Part shown: piece by piece, positions 9,360 to 18,224 of the stretch | Layout of the letters: each line of letters starts with the position of its first letter | How positions within the stretch are numbered: the stretch's first letter is position 1 | NCBI RefSeq assembly: GCF_005116645.1 | Contig: NZ_SWCM01000001.1 | Location: 806,001-870,000, forward strand | Source of the DNA: Desulfopila sp. IMCC35006 | GTDB taxonomy: Bacteria; Desulfobacterota; Desulfobulbia; Desulfobulbales; Desulfocapsaceae | Length of the DNA stretch: 64,000 bases | Direction: 5' to 3' | Translations under genes and position numbers: made by a program | The notes under the pieces: model-generated | Told to the model about the DNA's origin: nothing | Seen by the model: only the letters and a program-made list of their open reading frames with translations | The model's database searches: none

Positions 9360-9385
9360 GGTAATTTCTTGCTCTTTACTGTTTC

Positions 9386-10036
9386 TTATTGGTAAAGACT
9401 TTCGGCCTTCATTCTCTCGAGATTGCGGTGCATTTCGCCAAGCGAAAACTCGGCCTCGGAAATATCATAACGCAACGACTCACGATCCCTTTCAGCGGCT
9501 CGTATGTCATGCAATAAATCCCTGCGGCGTCCCGGCTGTACCTGATCACTGACTAACTCTGATTCCATAGAGGATATCTGTTTTCCGATGGCTCCATACT
9601 CTCGATGTAAACGTGCGAGGAACATCTCATAGTCTTGAATCTTTTGCAGGTAATCGTAAACGGCCCTGCCCTCACTCATTGCGAACTCGAAATCAGACGC
9701 TAATGCTTCTGGACAAACACCATTGTAGACGGCACCACGGGTTCCCTGATAATACCCATTGCTTGGCGTGCACCACTGCGCCAGCCCCTGGAGACGGCCC
9801 TGCATATAGGCGTCAACGTCAGGCGCGACATTATATTCGGCACAGGATGTACGATATTCGCCGATACGAGAGGCCTGATACCCTTTCGCACCATCCTCAA
9901 ACCCTACGCTCTGCCATTGGGCGTTGAGGCATTCCTTTTTACTCATAGCGGCACAGCCGGAAACAAGCAGACCAAAAAGCACGGCCGCAAGCAGTCTGTT
10001 TACCACCTTACTTAAATCGATTTTCAAGCCATTCAT
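9386..10036 (-). CDS. DUF2799 lipoprotein
   Basis: About 216 residues from the ATG at 10036, which has GGAGGA upstream with about 10-nt spacing. The N-terminus is a lipoprotein signal with lipobox LVSGC, so the mature protein is anchored to a membrane in the periplasm. The conserved part contains W-x-x-x-GFEDGAKGY and a YxxG-rich stretch (NGYYQGTRGAVYNGVCPEALASDFEFAMSEGRAVYDY), which fits DUF2799. The last 80 residues are a predicted coiled coil (EYGAIGKQISSMESEL and following). DUF2799 has no assigned function that I know of. It is a single gene, downstream of the RelA/SpoT-domain gene on the same strand. Confidence 0.8.
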   Translation of the reverse strand: MNGLKIDLSKVVNRLLAAVLFGLLVSGCAAMSKKECLNAQWQSVGFEDGAKGYQASRIGEYRTSCAEYNVAPDVDAYMQGRLQGLAQWCTPSNGYYQGTRGAVYNGVCPEALASDFEFAMSEGRAVYDYLQKIQDYEMFLARLHREYGAIGKQISSMESELVSDQVQPGRRRDLLHDIRAAERDRESLRYDISEAEFSLGEMHRNLERMKAESLYQ

Positions 10037-10107
10037 TGCATATTTACTCCTCCATTCAGATCTCATTTTTTAAATCTCAGTTCCTTTTCGATGAAGTAGA
10101 GGCAATA

Positions 10108-11190
10108 TTACATCGAGTTTCTCTGCGCTTCCTTGAGCCAGTCGACAAATCTTCCTCTGGTTTTCTTAAACAAAATCCGCTCGAAGATTTCCCGGTTGTA
10201 GAGGTAGAGACAGTGCCTGATCAAGGTGAAAGGGCTGAAGGCTTTGTCGGGGTTCTCCGTGAGAAAATGTTCGTGATACTCTTTGACGATGCTGAGATTA
10301 TCGTTCAAACATTGATGGAAATCCGATTTTTCAAAGCCACTGTGCAGTTTCAGGATATCGTTGACAAAGTTATCGACCTTGGAGTCATCGAACTCAAAAT
10401 CTCTGAAGAAATGACCTGCTATCCGCAAGAAATTAAAGGCATTTAATTTCTTGCTGTTGGTAGATCCCCCGCCAGAAATTGCTGCTTCAGGGGTATCGTC
10501 GGGCTGCTCGACAATTGGCGCCACCGTTTCCTGTTGCATCAGTTCTCTTGTGGCATTGCGGATTTCCTTGAATTCCCGGTCCGCAAGCTCGAAGAGAGCG
10601 GAGAGAATATTGATTCTGCGCTTCAGATCAATAGGGATCGATTTCTTATACTTTATCTTGTGATCCAGCACACTCCAGGCATCCTGAATCAGGGAGCGGA
10701 TCTGTACCTCGAAAAAATTATCCGCATAGGGTCGGTACTTCGGCAAAGACGCCATCTCATCATTTAAGGCCAGATCCATATGCAGACCTTTGTAACCGAA
10801 CAATTCTTCTGTCCTCTCCACGGAAGAAATCTTGTCGGTAATGTCGAGAATTCGGAAATGTTGCTGCAGCATTTCCGACAACTGGGCGATCTGGTCTTCA
10901 TAGAGGCAGACGATGCGGATGCCGATCAGGTCTGAGATGAAAAATCGGATTTCATATGGTTGTTCATCAACCTCGAGCCGGTTCTGATATTTGCGGGTAA
11001 ACTTTTTGATGCACTCCTCTTTATCCTTGACTCGACCTTCTATCTTCGTCACCTCATCAATGCCCAAGCGTTTGATTAACGAGGTGATAAGGCGGACATA
11101 GATGTTCTTGGCGGCAAACAGATGCTTCCGGTTTTTCTCATAAAAATCTCTGAAAGCCTGTTTTTCCTGTTCAAAATCAAAAGAGGCCAT
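10108..11190 (-). CDS. RelA/SpoT-domain protein (small alarmone synthetase-like) with a C-terminal helical extension
   Basis: A 360-residue protein whose residues about 35-210 carry the RelA/SpoT nucleotidyltransferase signature. The motifs are GRVKDKEECIKKF, DLIGIRIVCLYEDQI, FGYKGLHMDL and EVQIRSLIQDAWSVLDHKIKYK, which contain the G-loop, the catalytic Asp and the Tyr/His and Glu/Gln residues of the fold. There is no HD hydrolase, TGS or ACT domain, so it is not a full-length Rel. About 140 residues after the domain are helical and unlike standard SAS proteins. Family members make (p)ppGpp or, in toxic members, modify tRNA. No antitoxin gene is evident beside it, so I cannot say which. It is probably transcribed alone. 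Confidence 0.8.
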   Translation of the reverse strand: MASFDFEQEKQAFRDFYEKNRKHLFAAKNIYVRLITSLIKRLGIDEVTKIEGRVKDKEECIKKFTRKYQNRLEVDEQPYEIRFFISDLIGIRIVCLYEDQIAQLSEMLQQHFRILDITDKISSVERTEELFGYKGLHMDLALNDEMASLPKYRPYADNFFEVQIRSLIQDAWSVLDHKIKYKKSIPIDLKRRINILSALFELADREFKEIRNATRELMQQETVAPIVEQPDDTPEAAISGGGSTNSKKLNAFNFLRIAGHFFRDFEFDDSKVDNFVNDILKLHSGFEKSDFHQCLNDNLSIVKEYHEHFLTENPDKAFSPFTLIRHCLYLYNREIFERILFKKTRGRFVDWLKEAQRNSM

Positions 11191-11450
11191 TTGGGGCTCT
11201 CCATATCATTGATATTTATGGTCGATTGTGTCGCCTTTTCCGTTGTGGTGCGGTCAAATGCCTCTTCATTGGGACACTTAACCAGAGACGTCAAACGGTG
11301 ACAATATTATTGTCGCATTCTTTATGCAATACTGCAGAGGTCAACCCGTGCGTTTCAATCCTTGTCACCGCCGGACCTTGGTCTTAAAGTTAAGAGAACT
11401 TGAAGCTTCAACCAACGGGGAAGAAGCATAAAAGAAAAATAAAGGATGCA

Positions 11451-11648
11451 ATGATGACCGAAAAAAAACAAGCAACTCGAGCAAAGACCCTGGATCCTTT
11501 CTGGAAATGTCTGGAATGCGGGACGACCATTCAAGCCGCCACCCCGCCAGAAATCTGTCCAAGCTGCAACCAGCGCTGTGCCTTTAAAGATGTCAGCTGT
11601 TATACTCCTGACTGCGGTGGGCCCGGTCATATTGACCCGCAGCTCTGA
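11451..11648 (+). CDS. Small rubredoxin-like zinc/iron protein
   Basis: About 65 residues. It holds two CxxC knuckles (WKCLECGTTI and ICPSCNQRCAF) like the rubredoxin-like domain of rubrerythrin, followed by a fixed tail (CYTPDCGGPGHIDPQL). Such proteins bind one Fe or Zn and may carry electrons. Two tandem ATGs (11451 and 11454) follow an AAAGGA stretch; either could start the protein. It lies alone between the RelA/SpoT-like gene and a DUF2905 gene. Confidence 0.75.
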   Translation: MMTEKKQATRAKTLDPFWKCLECGTTIQAATPPEICPSCNQRCAFKDVSCYTPDCGGPGHIDPQL

Positions 11649-11835
11649 TTGGCGCGGATCCATGGTTTCCCTGCGGCGCGCCGTCCTGCATAGGTTTTTA
11701 TTGCAAGAGCGGTCACCAGGACGGCTTTTTGTCGGGGCATTTGGCGGACCCTTTTACAGCGTATGAGAAGCGAGTCAAGAGTTGACTTGCAAGAAGACAC
11801 GTGGCACGCACTGCGGGTAAAAGAAGAGACAGCAC

Positions 11836-12036
11836 ATGGCGAAGATACTGATCACTATCGGCATTACCCTCACCCTCCTCGGCCTTTGCTGGCCACTGCT
11901 GCAAAAATTGCATCTGGGCCGGCTGCCGGGTGATCTGGTCTTCAAGACCGGGAATTTTAAATTTTACTTTCCCCTTACCACCTGCATTGTTATTTCGCTG
12001 GTGCTGTCTATCCTGTTCTGGATTTTCCGGAAATGA
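11836..12036 (+). CDS. DUF2905 small membrane protein
   Basis: A 66-residue protein with two membrane segments and the family core LGRLPGDLVF followed by a basic patch and FYFPLTTCIVISLVLS. DUF2905 proteins are widespread and uncharacterised. It is a single gene. The 187 bp before it hold no other gene, only a small palindrome (AGTCAAGAGTTGACT, about 11776). Confidence 0.85.
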   Translation: MAKILITIGITLTLLGLCWPLLQKLHLGRLPGDLVFKTGNFKFYFPLTTCIVISLVLSILFWIFRK

Positions 12037-12078
12037 CTCATCTCCGCGAGACGTGAACACAGCCGCGACCACTCAGCC

Positions 12079-12765
12079 TCACTCAGGCTTTTTCAAGCTG
12101 CGATAATAGCTGTCGCTGGTATATATTGCCGCCAGTGGATTATGGCCGAGGAGCCGGTCTTTCACGGCCAGGACCGTAACCGGCGCCTGGGCATGGCGAA
12201 TGAACAGCGAGTCATGGCCAACGCACAGGCCCAGCAGGACATTCAGTTCCGCCCCGCTGTCATTGGCGACCAGAGCCTGCATCACCGGGTTGCACATGGT
12301 CTCGACCTCCGCCCCCGGGTCGACATAATCTTCCTGCGTCAATCCCAGCCCGCTTTTAGGCATGCGTCCTACCTTGCAGACCACGGAGACGGTTTCAAAA
12401 CCATGATTCTCGAACATTTCGTGAACGATGGCGGCCTCCCGTCGCAGACCGACGCAAAAGATCAGCGCCAACCGTTTATAATCCATTCGCCCGGCAAACT
12501 CGATTATTTCCTGAATGCGGGTTTTTATTGGATGCACATGTTCGTAGCCAAGCTCTCGGTCACCGTAAGCCCTGGATTCCTGGATCGAACAGTTTCGCGA
12601 AAATTCAAGAAGCGCCGGTTCGCTGATCAGAGCCTGAGCCTCCTTCGCCAGATCCCTGCGCAAGGAAGGGCAATTTTCCGGCCCCTTGCCGCCGCGACCA
12701 CGACAGTATCTCTCGGACCAATCGTAAGGACACAGAGCACAACCGGGCATTTCTTTTGTCTGCAT
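12079..12765 (-). CDS. DUF1847 putative metal-binding protein
   Basis: A 228-residue cytoplasmic protein. The N-terminus is a cysteine cluster (CALCPYDWSERYCRGRGGKGPENCPS), which could bind a metal or Fe-S cluster. The middle has GLRREAA-HEMFENHGFETVSVVCKVGR, and near the end stands a conserved stretch around GLCVGHDSLFIRHAQAPVTVLAVKDRLLGHNPLAA. This matches DUF1847, found mostly in anaerobes and of unknown function. It is preceded by a GGAGA-type ribosome site and is the only gene in its unit. Confidence 0.85.
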   Translation of the reverse strand: MQTKEMPGCALCPYDWSERYCRGRGGKGPENCPSLRRDLAKEAQALISEPALLEFSRNCSIQESRAYGDRELGYEHVHPIKTRIQEIIEFAGRMDYKRLALIFCVGLRREAAIVHEMFENHGFETVSVVCKVGRMPKSGLGLTQEDYVDPGAEVETMCNPVMQALVANDSGAELNVLLGLCVGHDSLFIRHAQAPVTVLAVKDRLLGHNPLAAIYTSDSYYRSLKKPE

Positions 12766-12870
12766 AACCTCTCCTTTTCAGCACTTCGAAAAAATTGTCT
12801 GTCTCTTTTTACCCCCTAGTAGGTGCAGATGACAAGCGTTTTCATTTTTTTTGGGGATTGCCACGAAGCA

Positions 12871-12894
12871 TCAGCTATATGAGGATATGAGGTG
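12871..12894. repeat. 24-nt match to an arm of the palindromic element at 34191-34360
   Basis: This stretch is 23 of 24 identical to the reverse complement of 34320-34343, part of the right arm of the second palindromic element. A weak partner arm may lie at about 12970-12990 (CCATCTCACATCC), but the conserved element core is absent. It sits in a 311-bp region without genes (12766-13076) between divergent genes. It looks like a decayed or different member of the repeat family. Confidence 0.5.
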
Positions 12895-13076
12895 GCAGAA
12901 ATGCATGAAAAAGAATATAGTTTCCCTACTTCCGGCAAGCGAGCAGAGCAGCAGATGCCTGACTACCATCTCACATCCCTCTGCATCGTCAACAGAATGC
13001 CCAGCTCAATACGCTGACACGGATCGTCTGAGATGCACCCTCCCTTCTTTATAACATTTACCTGACAAGAGACCCT

Positions 13077-13538
13077 ATGAAAAGCATGAGAAGAAAAGAC
13101 CGGGAGATCAGCAAGCAGGAAGCAGTTGCGTTGCTCGATTCCGCCGAATACGGAGTATTGTCCACAGTCGGCAAAGACCACCAACCGTATGGTGTGCCGT
13201 TAAACTATGTGTATAAAAACAATTGTATCTATTTCCATTGTGCTCTCAGCGGACAGAAACTTGACAACCTCGAAGACAATCCAAAGGTGTCTTTTTGCGT
13301 TGTCGGCACAACCAGAATTTTGCCGGATCAATTTGCCACCGAATATGAAAGTACCGTGGCATCCGGCATCGCGTCAGAAGTTAAAGACGAGCAGCGGTAT
13401 ACCGCTCTGCGATGGCTTGTGGAGAAATACAGCCCGGCGTTTATCGAAGAAGGCAATCACTATATTGAACAAAAAGAGCAGGCGGCAAAAGTCTTCATGA
13501 TCAAAATTACGCATATCAGCGGGAAGGCTCGAAGATAG
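13077..13538 (+). CDS. Nim-like pyridoxamine 5'-phosphate oxidase-fold flavoprotein
   Basis: A 153-residue protein of the split-barrel flavin-binding fold, with MRRKDREISKQEAVALLDSAEYGVLSTVGKDHQPYGVPLNYVY at the start and a conserved FHCALSGQKLDNLEDNPKVSF stretch. This matches the Nim/FMN-binding group annotated as nitroimidazole-resistance-like or pyridoxamine 5'-phosphate oxidase family proteins. Size fits. True substrates are generally unknown. Start could be 13077 or 13086. It is monocistronic and followed by a 350-bp region with a gene relic. Confidence 0.85.
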   Translation: MKSMRRKDREISKQEAVALLDSAEYGVLSTVGKDHQPYGVPLNYVYKNNCIYFHCALSGQKLDNLEDNPKVSFCVVGTTRILPDQFATEYESTVASGIASEVKDEQRYTALRWLVEKYSPAFIEEGNHYIEQKEQAAKVFMIKITHISGKARR

Positions 13539-13620
13539 AGGAAGAGATGCGGACTTCATTTCTGCTTGAATTATTCAAGCGACTGTTTTACAAACCTGTT
13601 TAAATAATACATTTAATAGA

Positions 13621-13876
13621 TACGGCAAACCTCACAAAGAACCGCTGCGCACCATCATTGTCGACATTATGCAGATCGCCCCTGGAGCAGAAAGACCTAA
13701 ATCCCGTGCTGTGCGCTTTATCGGCCAGTGTATCTGCTCCACCCCGGCACAGCGGTCATCCGCAAGGTCTTCGCCGCCCCCCGGCAACAGAAGACAATCC
13801 TGACCAACTGGCTGACGCTGTCTGGCTCTTTTTCCCGGAGAAATTGCCAGGATTAAAGAGGCATTTCTTTCACTAA
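13621..13876 (+). pseudogene. Decayed TetR/CecR-like regulator C-terminus
   Basis: No intact frame exists, but pieces in three frames read like the end of a TetR-type repressor. Frame A from about 13621 reads KEPLRTIIVDIMQIAPGAE...AVRFIGQC. A second frame continues with YLLHPGTAVIRKVFA. The third ends with DQLADAVWLFFPEKLPGLK at about 13805-13870. CecR-type TetR regulators precede YbhG-type membrane-fusion genes in other bacteria, exactly the position here. The DNA-binding half is missing. The call is from pattern only and could be wrong. Confidence 0.4.
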
Positions 13877-13889
13877 CGAAGGCAGAAAT

Positions 13890-15080
13890 ATGAAAAAAAG
13901 ATTGCGCATTATTCTTCCCCTTGCGGCACTCGTCATTGGCGGTATTTTTGCATTCAATCTCCTCACCCAGCAAAAAGACAGTTCAACATTGCGGTTTTCC
14001 GGCAATATCGAGGTTACCGAAACCCAGATGAGCTTCAGGATTCCGGGGCGCATGCAAGAACGGCTGGTGGAAGAAGGCGATACGGTGAAAGAACGTCAGC
14101 CGTTGGCCAGGCTGGACAAAAGTGATCAGACCATTGCCCTGGCCCAGGCTGAAGCCAATCTGGCGTACTCCCGATCAGTGCTCGCGGAGCTTGAAGCGGG
14201 CAGCCGCCCGGAAGATATTGCCCGGTCCGAAGCCGCAGTCATGCAGGCCCGGCAAACTCTGACGGAATTGCAGAACGGCAGCCGCAGCCAGGACATCGAG
14301 AGTGCCAGGGCGGACCTCGACAGCGCCAAGGCAGCCGAACAATCAGCTATCGTCCAGTTAAAACAGGCCAGAATTGATCAAAACCGGTATATCAGTCTCT
14401 ACAAAGAAAAGGGTGTCAGCAAAAATACCCTTGAAACCTATCAGATAAACTTTGAGACTGCCGAAAACCGGGCCAAGGAGGCCGCCGCGCAGACAAAAGC
14501 GGCAAAGCTGCGACTCGAGCTCCTCAGGATCGGCCCACGCATCGAACAGCTGCATAAGGCAGAGGCTGCTCTGCAGCAGGCGGAAGCAGAATATGCCCTG
14601 ATCAAGGCCGGCCCGCGGCAGGAAACTATCGAGCAGGCACGGGCCAAAGTCAAGGTCGCCCTGGAGACGGTCAGCCAGGCCAAACAACAGCTGATCTATA
14701 CCGAGTTGGCTGCTCCCATGAATGGTGTGGTGCTCAGCACTTCGGCCGAGGCGGGGGAATATCTCAATACCGCCTCGCCGGTGCTCACCCTCGGCCAGAT
14801 GGATAAACCGTGGCTGCGTGCCTATATCCACGAAAGCGATCTTGGCCGAATAAAGCTTGGCCAGCAGGTCGAGGTGACAACCGATGCCTTCCCGGGCAAG
14901 ACCTATTCCGGGCGGGTGAGCTACATCAGCAGCCAGGCCGAATTTACCCCAAAGACGGTGCAGACCTTTGAAGAACGGGTCAAACTCATGTACCGGATCA
15001 AGGTTCTGCTCGAGAATCCCGAACATGAACTGAAACCCGGTATGCCCGCCGACGGACATATAGACTTCGGCAGCCGGTAA
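13890..15080 (+). CDS. HlyD-family membrane-fusion protein (YbhG-like)
   Basis: A 396-residue periplasmic adaptor of an ABC efflux pump. It has an N-terminal membrane anchor (LRIILPLAALVIGGIFAFNLL), then a biotinyl-lipoyl-like strand (NIEVTETQMSFRIPGRM), a long alpha-helical hairpin with repeated heptads (about residues 75-265) and a beta-barrel domain (LAAPMNGVVLSTSAEAGEYL). It bridges the inner-membrane transporter to an outer-membrane channel. It starts a four-gene operon with the ATPase 2 bp downstream. The decayed TetR-like relic just upstream would once have regulated it. No outer-membrane factor gene lies nearby, so a TolC-like protein is presumably encoded elsewhere. Confidence 0.93.
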   Translation: MKKRLRIILPLAALVIGGIFAFNLLTQQKDSSTLRFSGNIEVTETQMSFRIPGRMQERLVEEGDTVKERQPLARLDKSDQTIALAQAEANLAYSRSVLAELEAGSRPEDIARSEAAVMQARQTLTELQNGSRSQDIESARADLDSAKAAEQSAIVQLKQARIDQNRYISLYKEKGVSKNTLETYQINFETAENRAKEAAAQTKAAKLRLELLRIGPRIEQLHKAEAALQQAEAEYALIKAGPRQETIEQARAKVKVALETVSQAKQQLIYTELAAPMNGVVLSTSAEAGEYLNTASPVLTLGQMDKPWLRAYIHESDLGRIKLGQQVEVTTDAFPGKTYSGRVSYISSQAEFTPKTVQTFEERVKLMYRIKVLLENPEHELKPGMPADGHIDFGSR

Positions 15081-15081
15081 A

Positions 15082-17091
15082 ATGAGTATTCCCGCCGACG
15101 AGACTCCCACACGCCGACAGACGGCGACAGAAAACGCATCCCCTGCTATTGTTGCAGACGGACTTACCAAGAAATTTGGTGCGCTCACTGCTGTCGATCA
15201 GTTGCGTCTCACGGTCTTTCCCGGCGAAATCTTCGGCTTGGTCGGCCCGGACGGGGCGGGCAAATCGACCAGCCTCCGCATGCTCGCCACCATCATGGAT
15301 GCTGATTCGGGAACCGCCCGGATTGCCGGTTTTGATACCTTGCACGAGGCGGCAGAAGTCAAAGACCAGCTGGCCTATATGAGCCAGAGATTCGGCCTGT
15401 ATCAGGATCTCACCGTCGGTGAAAATATCGATTTTTATGCCGATCTGTACGGCATGAGCCGTAAAGGCAGACAAAAGCGCATCGAAGAGCTGCTCGATTT
15501 CAGCCATATGCGCCCCTTTATCCGGCGCCGGGCAGGTGCTCTCTCCGGCGGCATGAAACAAAAACTCCAGCTGGTTTGCGCCCTTATCCACACCCCGAAG
15601 GTCCTCCTGCTCGACGAGCCAACCAATGGCGTCGACCCGGTGAGTCGTCGGGATTTCTGGCGAATCCTCAATCAACTGCGCGAGCAGGAGGTGGCGGTGC
15701 TGATCACCACCGCCTATCTCGATGAGGCGGAACGCTGCGACCGGGTCGGCCTGATCGACCAGGGCAGACTCATGGCCGTCGGTACTCCAGGTGAAATAAA
15801 ACAACTGATGGATGGCCGGATACTGGCGATCAGATCCCGGCAGGCGAGAAAAATAATCGGTCTGCTCCGCGCAAAACCCTTCACCAAAAGCGTCAATCTC
15901 TTTGGCGATACGGTCCACCTGGTCTGCCGGGACAGTAAAGATACTCACGACCAGGTCGTCGATCTGCTGCAACGGGAAAAAATCGACTTTGCCCAGGTTC
16001 GCGAGACCCAGCCGTCTCTTGAAGATGTTTTTGTCAGCCTGCTCGGCAAGATCGATCAGCCACCCCCGGAAACTGAGAAGAGCGCACAGATCGCAATGGA
16101 CGGAGCGACAGACATCGCCTCCCTCGCCGTGCAGGTGGAACACCTGACCCGACGATTCGGCACCTTCACCGCCGTTGATGATATCGGCTTTCAGGTAAAA
16201 AAGGGGGAAATCTTTGGTTTTCTCGGGCCGAACGGCGCCGGCAAAAGCACCACCATCCGCATGCTCTGCGGGCTGCTCAGCCCCAGTTCCGGCAGCGGGA
16301 CGGTGGCCGGCTTTGATATCCTGAGCCAAACCGAACAGATAAAGCTGCATATCGGTTATATGAGTCAGAAGTTTTCCCTCTATGAAGATCTCACCGTCAC
16401 GGAAAACATCGGTTTTTACGGCGGCATCTACGGCCTGAGCGGTACGCGACTGGAGCAGCGCCTCGACTGGGCGGTGGAGATGGCCGGCCTGCACGACCAT
16501 CGAACCAGCCTTACCGCCATTCTCAGCGGCGGCTGGAAACAGCGTCTCGCCCTCGCCTGCGCCATCCTGCATGAACCGCCGATCATCTTTCTTGACGAAC
16601 CGACCAGCGGCGTCGATCCTCTCAGCCGCCGACAGTTCTGGGACCTCATTTACTCCATGGCCGATCAGGGCATCACCGTCTTCGTCACGACCCATTACAT
16701 GGAAGAAGCCGAATACTGCGACCGCATCGCCCTGATCTACGATGGGAAAATGATCGCATCCGGATCGCCGATGGAGCTGAAGACCATGTTCATGCAGGAT
16801 AAAATTATCGATTTGCGCTGTGTCGATCCCCAGAGCCTGATTGCTCCACTGAAGACTTTGCCGGAGGTTCGTGATGCGGCGCTTTTCGGTTCCGGCCTGC
16901 ATATCGTTGCCGCAGATGACCAGACTGCCACCGCAGCAATCAGGCAACTTCTTACCGACCGTGGCCTTGATCAAGACACCTTTGTCATGGAAACTATCCT
17001 GCCGAGCATGGAGGATGTTTTTATCTCACTTATCGAAGAGGTGGACCGCAAAAAAGACCGCGAGAAAGACAGTGAGGTTGATAAACAATGA
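15082..17091 (+). CDS. ABC transporter ATP-binding protein with two fused nucleotide-binding domains (YbhF-like)
   Basis: A 669-residue protein with two complete ATPase domains. Domain 1 has Walker A GPDGAGKST (about residue 55), signature LSGGMKQKLQL and Walker B VLLLDEPTNGVDP. Domain 2 has GPNGAGKST (about 383), LSGGWKQRLAL and IIFLDEPTSGVDP. The first Walker A carries an unusual Asp (GPDG) as in many YbhF proteins. Both halves look catalytically intact. It overlaps the next permease start by 4 bp (ATGA). With two ABC-2 permeases downstream it forms a YbhGFSR-type multidrug efflux complex; substrate is not determined by the sequence. Confidence 0.93.
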   Translation: MSIPADETPTRRQTATENASPAIVADGLTKKFGALTAVDQLRLTVFPGEIFGLVGPDGAGKSTSLRMLATIMDADSGTARIAGFDTLHEAAEVKDQLAYMSQRFGLYQDLTVGENIDFYADLYGMSRKGRQKRIEELLDFSHMRPFIRRRAGALSGGMKQKLQLVCALIHTPKVLLLDEPTNGVDPVSRRDFWRILNQLREQEVAVLITTAYLDEAERCDRVGLIDQGRLMAVGTPGEIKQLMDGRILAIRSRQARKIIGLLRAKPFTKSVNLFGDTVHLVCRDSKDTHDQVVDLLQREKIDFAQVRETQPSLEDVFVSLLGKIDQPPPETEKSAQIAMDGATDIASLAVQVEHLTRRFGTFTAVDDIGFQVKKGEIFGFLGPNGAGKSTTIRMLCGLLSPSSGSGTVAGFDILSQTEQIKLHIGYMSQKFSLYEDLTVTENIGFYGGIYGLSGTRLEQRLDWAVEMAGLHDHRTSLTAILSGGWKQRLALACAILHEPPIIFLDEPTSGVDPLSRRQFWDLIYSMADQGITVFVTTHYMEEAEYCDRIALIYDGKMIASGSPMELKTMFMQDKIIDLRCVDPQSLIAPLKTLPEVRDAALFGSGLHIVAADDQTATAAIRQLLTDRGLDQDTFVMETILPSMEDVFISLIEEVDRKKDREKDSEVDKQ

Positions 17092-18221
17092 ACTTCAGAC
17101 GTCTCACCGCGGTGGCCCGCAAAGAATCCCTGCACCTGGTGCGCGACTGGCGGAGCCTGACTTTAGCCCTGGCCATTCCGCTGATCCTCATCCTGCTCTA
17201 CGGCTACGCCCTCACCCTGGATCTGCGGCTGGTGCCGACAGTGGTCTGGGATCAGTCGCGTACTCCCGAGAGCCGCGAGCTGCTCAGTCTCTTTCAGAGT
17301 TCGCCCTATTTTGCCATCAAAGGTTTTCATGACGATTACCCCGGCCTGCAAAAAGAACTCGACCGGGGCAGCGCCATGGTCGCCCTGGTTATCCCCGGGG
17401 ATTTTGCCGGCAAGGTGCAGGCGGCCAAGCCGGTAAAAATTCAGATCATCGGTGACGGTAGCGATGCCAACACCTCCCGGCTGGCCATGGGGTATGCGGC
17501 AAACATCGGGACCATCTATGCCCTGGAGGTTGCCTCAGAACAGAAGCAGAACCAAGGACGGGGGGAGCTGAAGCAGCCAATGGAATTAATCCAGCGATCC
17601 TGGTACAACCCCGACCTGCGCAGCCAGAACGTGCTCATCCCCGGGATCATTGCCCTGGTCATGATCGTTGTCGCGGCGTTGCTGACCAGTACCACTATAG
17701 CAAAAGAATGGGAGACAGGGACCATGGAACAGCTGATCAGCACCCCGCTTCGCGGCCCCGAGCTGATCTTTGGTAAAGTCATCCCTTATTTCTGTATCGG
17801 CATGGCGGATGTGGCCATGGCAGTGCTGATCGGTAAATGGATCTTCAATGTGCCGATCGTCGGCAACGCCGCGCTGCTCTTTATCCTTTCCGCCTTTTTT
17901 CTGACCGGAGCCCTCTTTTTCGGGATGACACTGAGTATTAAACTTAAATCCCAGGTCCTGGCCAATCAGCTGGCTATCATTGCCGGTTTTCTGCCGACAC
18001 TCATCCTCAGCGGTTTCGTCTTCGCCATCGAAAACATGCCGGTCCCCCTGCAGTTCCTCACCTATATTGTCCCTGCCCGGTATTTCATTGCGATCCTGCG
18101 CGGCATCTACCTCAAAGGCATCGGTCTGGAAATACTCTGGCTCGATGCCTTGTTTTTAGTACTCTACGCGCTTTTGATGATCGTTATTGCCAACCGTAAT
18201 TTTTCCTTCAAACTGGAGTAA
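17088..18221 (+). CDS. ABC-2 type permease, first subunit (YbhS-like)
   Basis: A 377-residue inner-membrane protein. It has one N-terminal membrane helix, a large extracytoplasmic domain (about residues 45-170, including IQIIGDGSDANTSRLAMGY), and five to six C-terminal helices with the family stretch EWETGTMEQLISTPLRGPELIFGKVIPYF. This is the standard ABC-2 layout. It overlaps the ATPase gene by 4 bp and is followed after 3 bp by a homologous permease, so the two form a heterodimeric channel. Confidence 0.92.
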   Translation: MNFRRLTAVARKESLHLVRDWRSLTLALAIPLILILLYGYALTLDLRLVPTVVWDQSRTPESRELLSLFQSSPYFAIKGFHDDYPGLQKELDRGSAMVALVIPGDFAGKVQAAKPVKIQIIGDGSDANTSRLAMGYAANIGTIYALEVASEQKQNQGRGELKQPMELIQRSWYNPDLRSQNVLIPGIIALVMIVVAALLTSTTIAKEWETGTMEQLISTPLRGPELIFGKVIPYFCIGMADVAMAVLIGKWIFNVPIVGNAALLFILSAFFLTGALFFGMTLSIKLKSQVLANQLAIIAGFLPTLILSGFVFAIENMPVPLQFLTYIVPARYFIAILRGIYLKGIGLEILWLDALFLVLYALLMIVIANRNFSFKLE

Positions 18222-18224
18222 GAG

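Noticed and set aside
14998-16974. 658-codon minus-strand frame opposite the YbhF-like gene
   Set aside because: It is a GC-driven shadow of a conserved ATPase gene with intact motifs on the plus strand.
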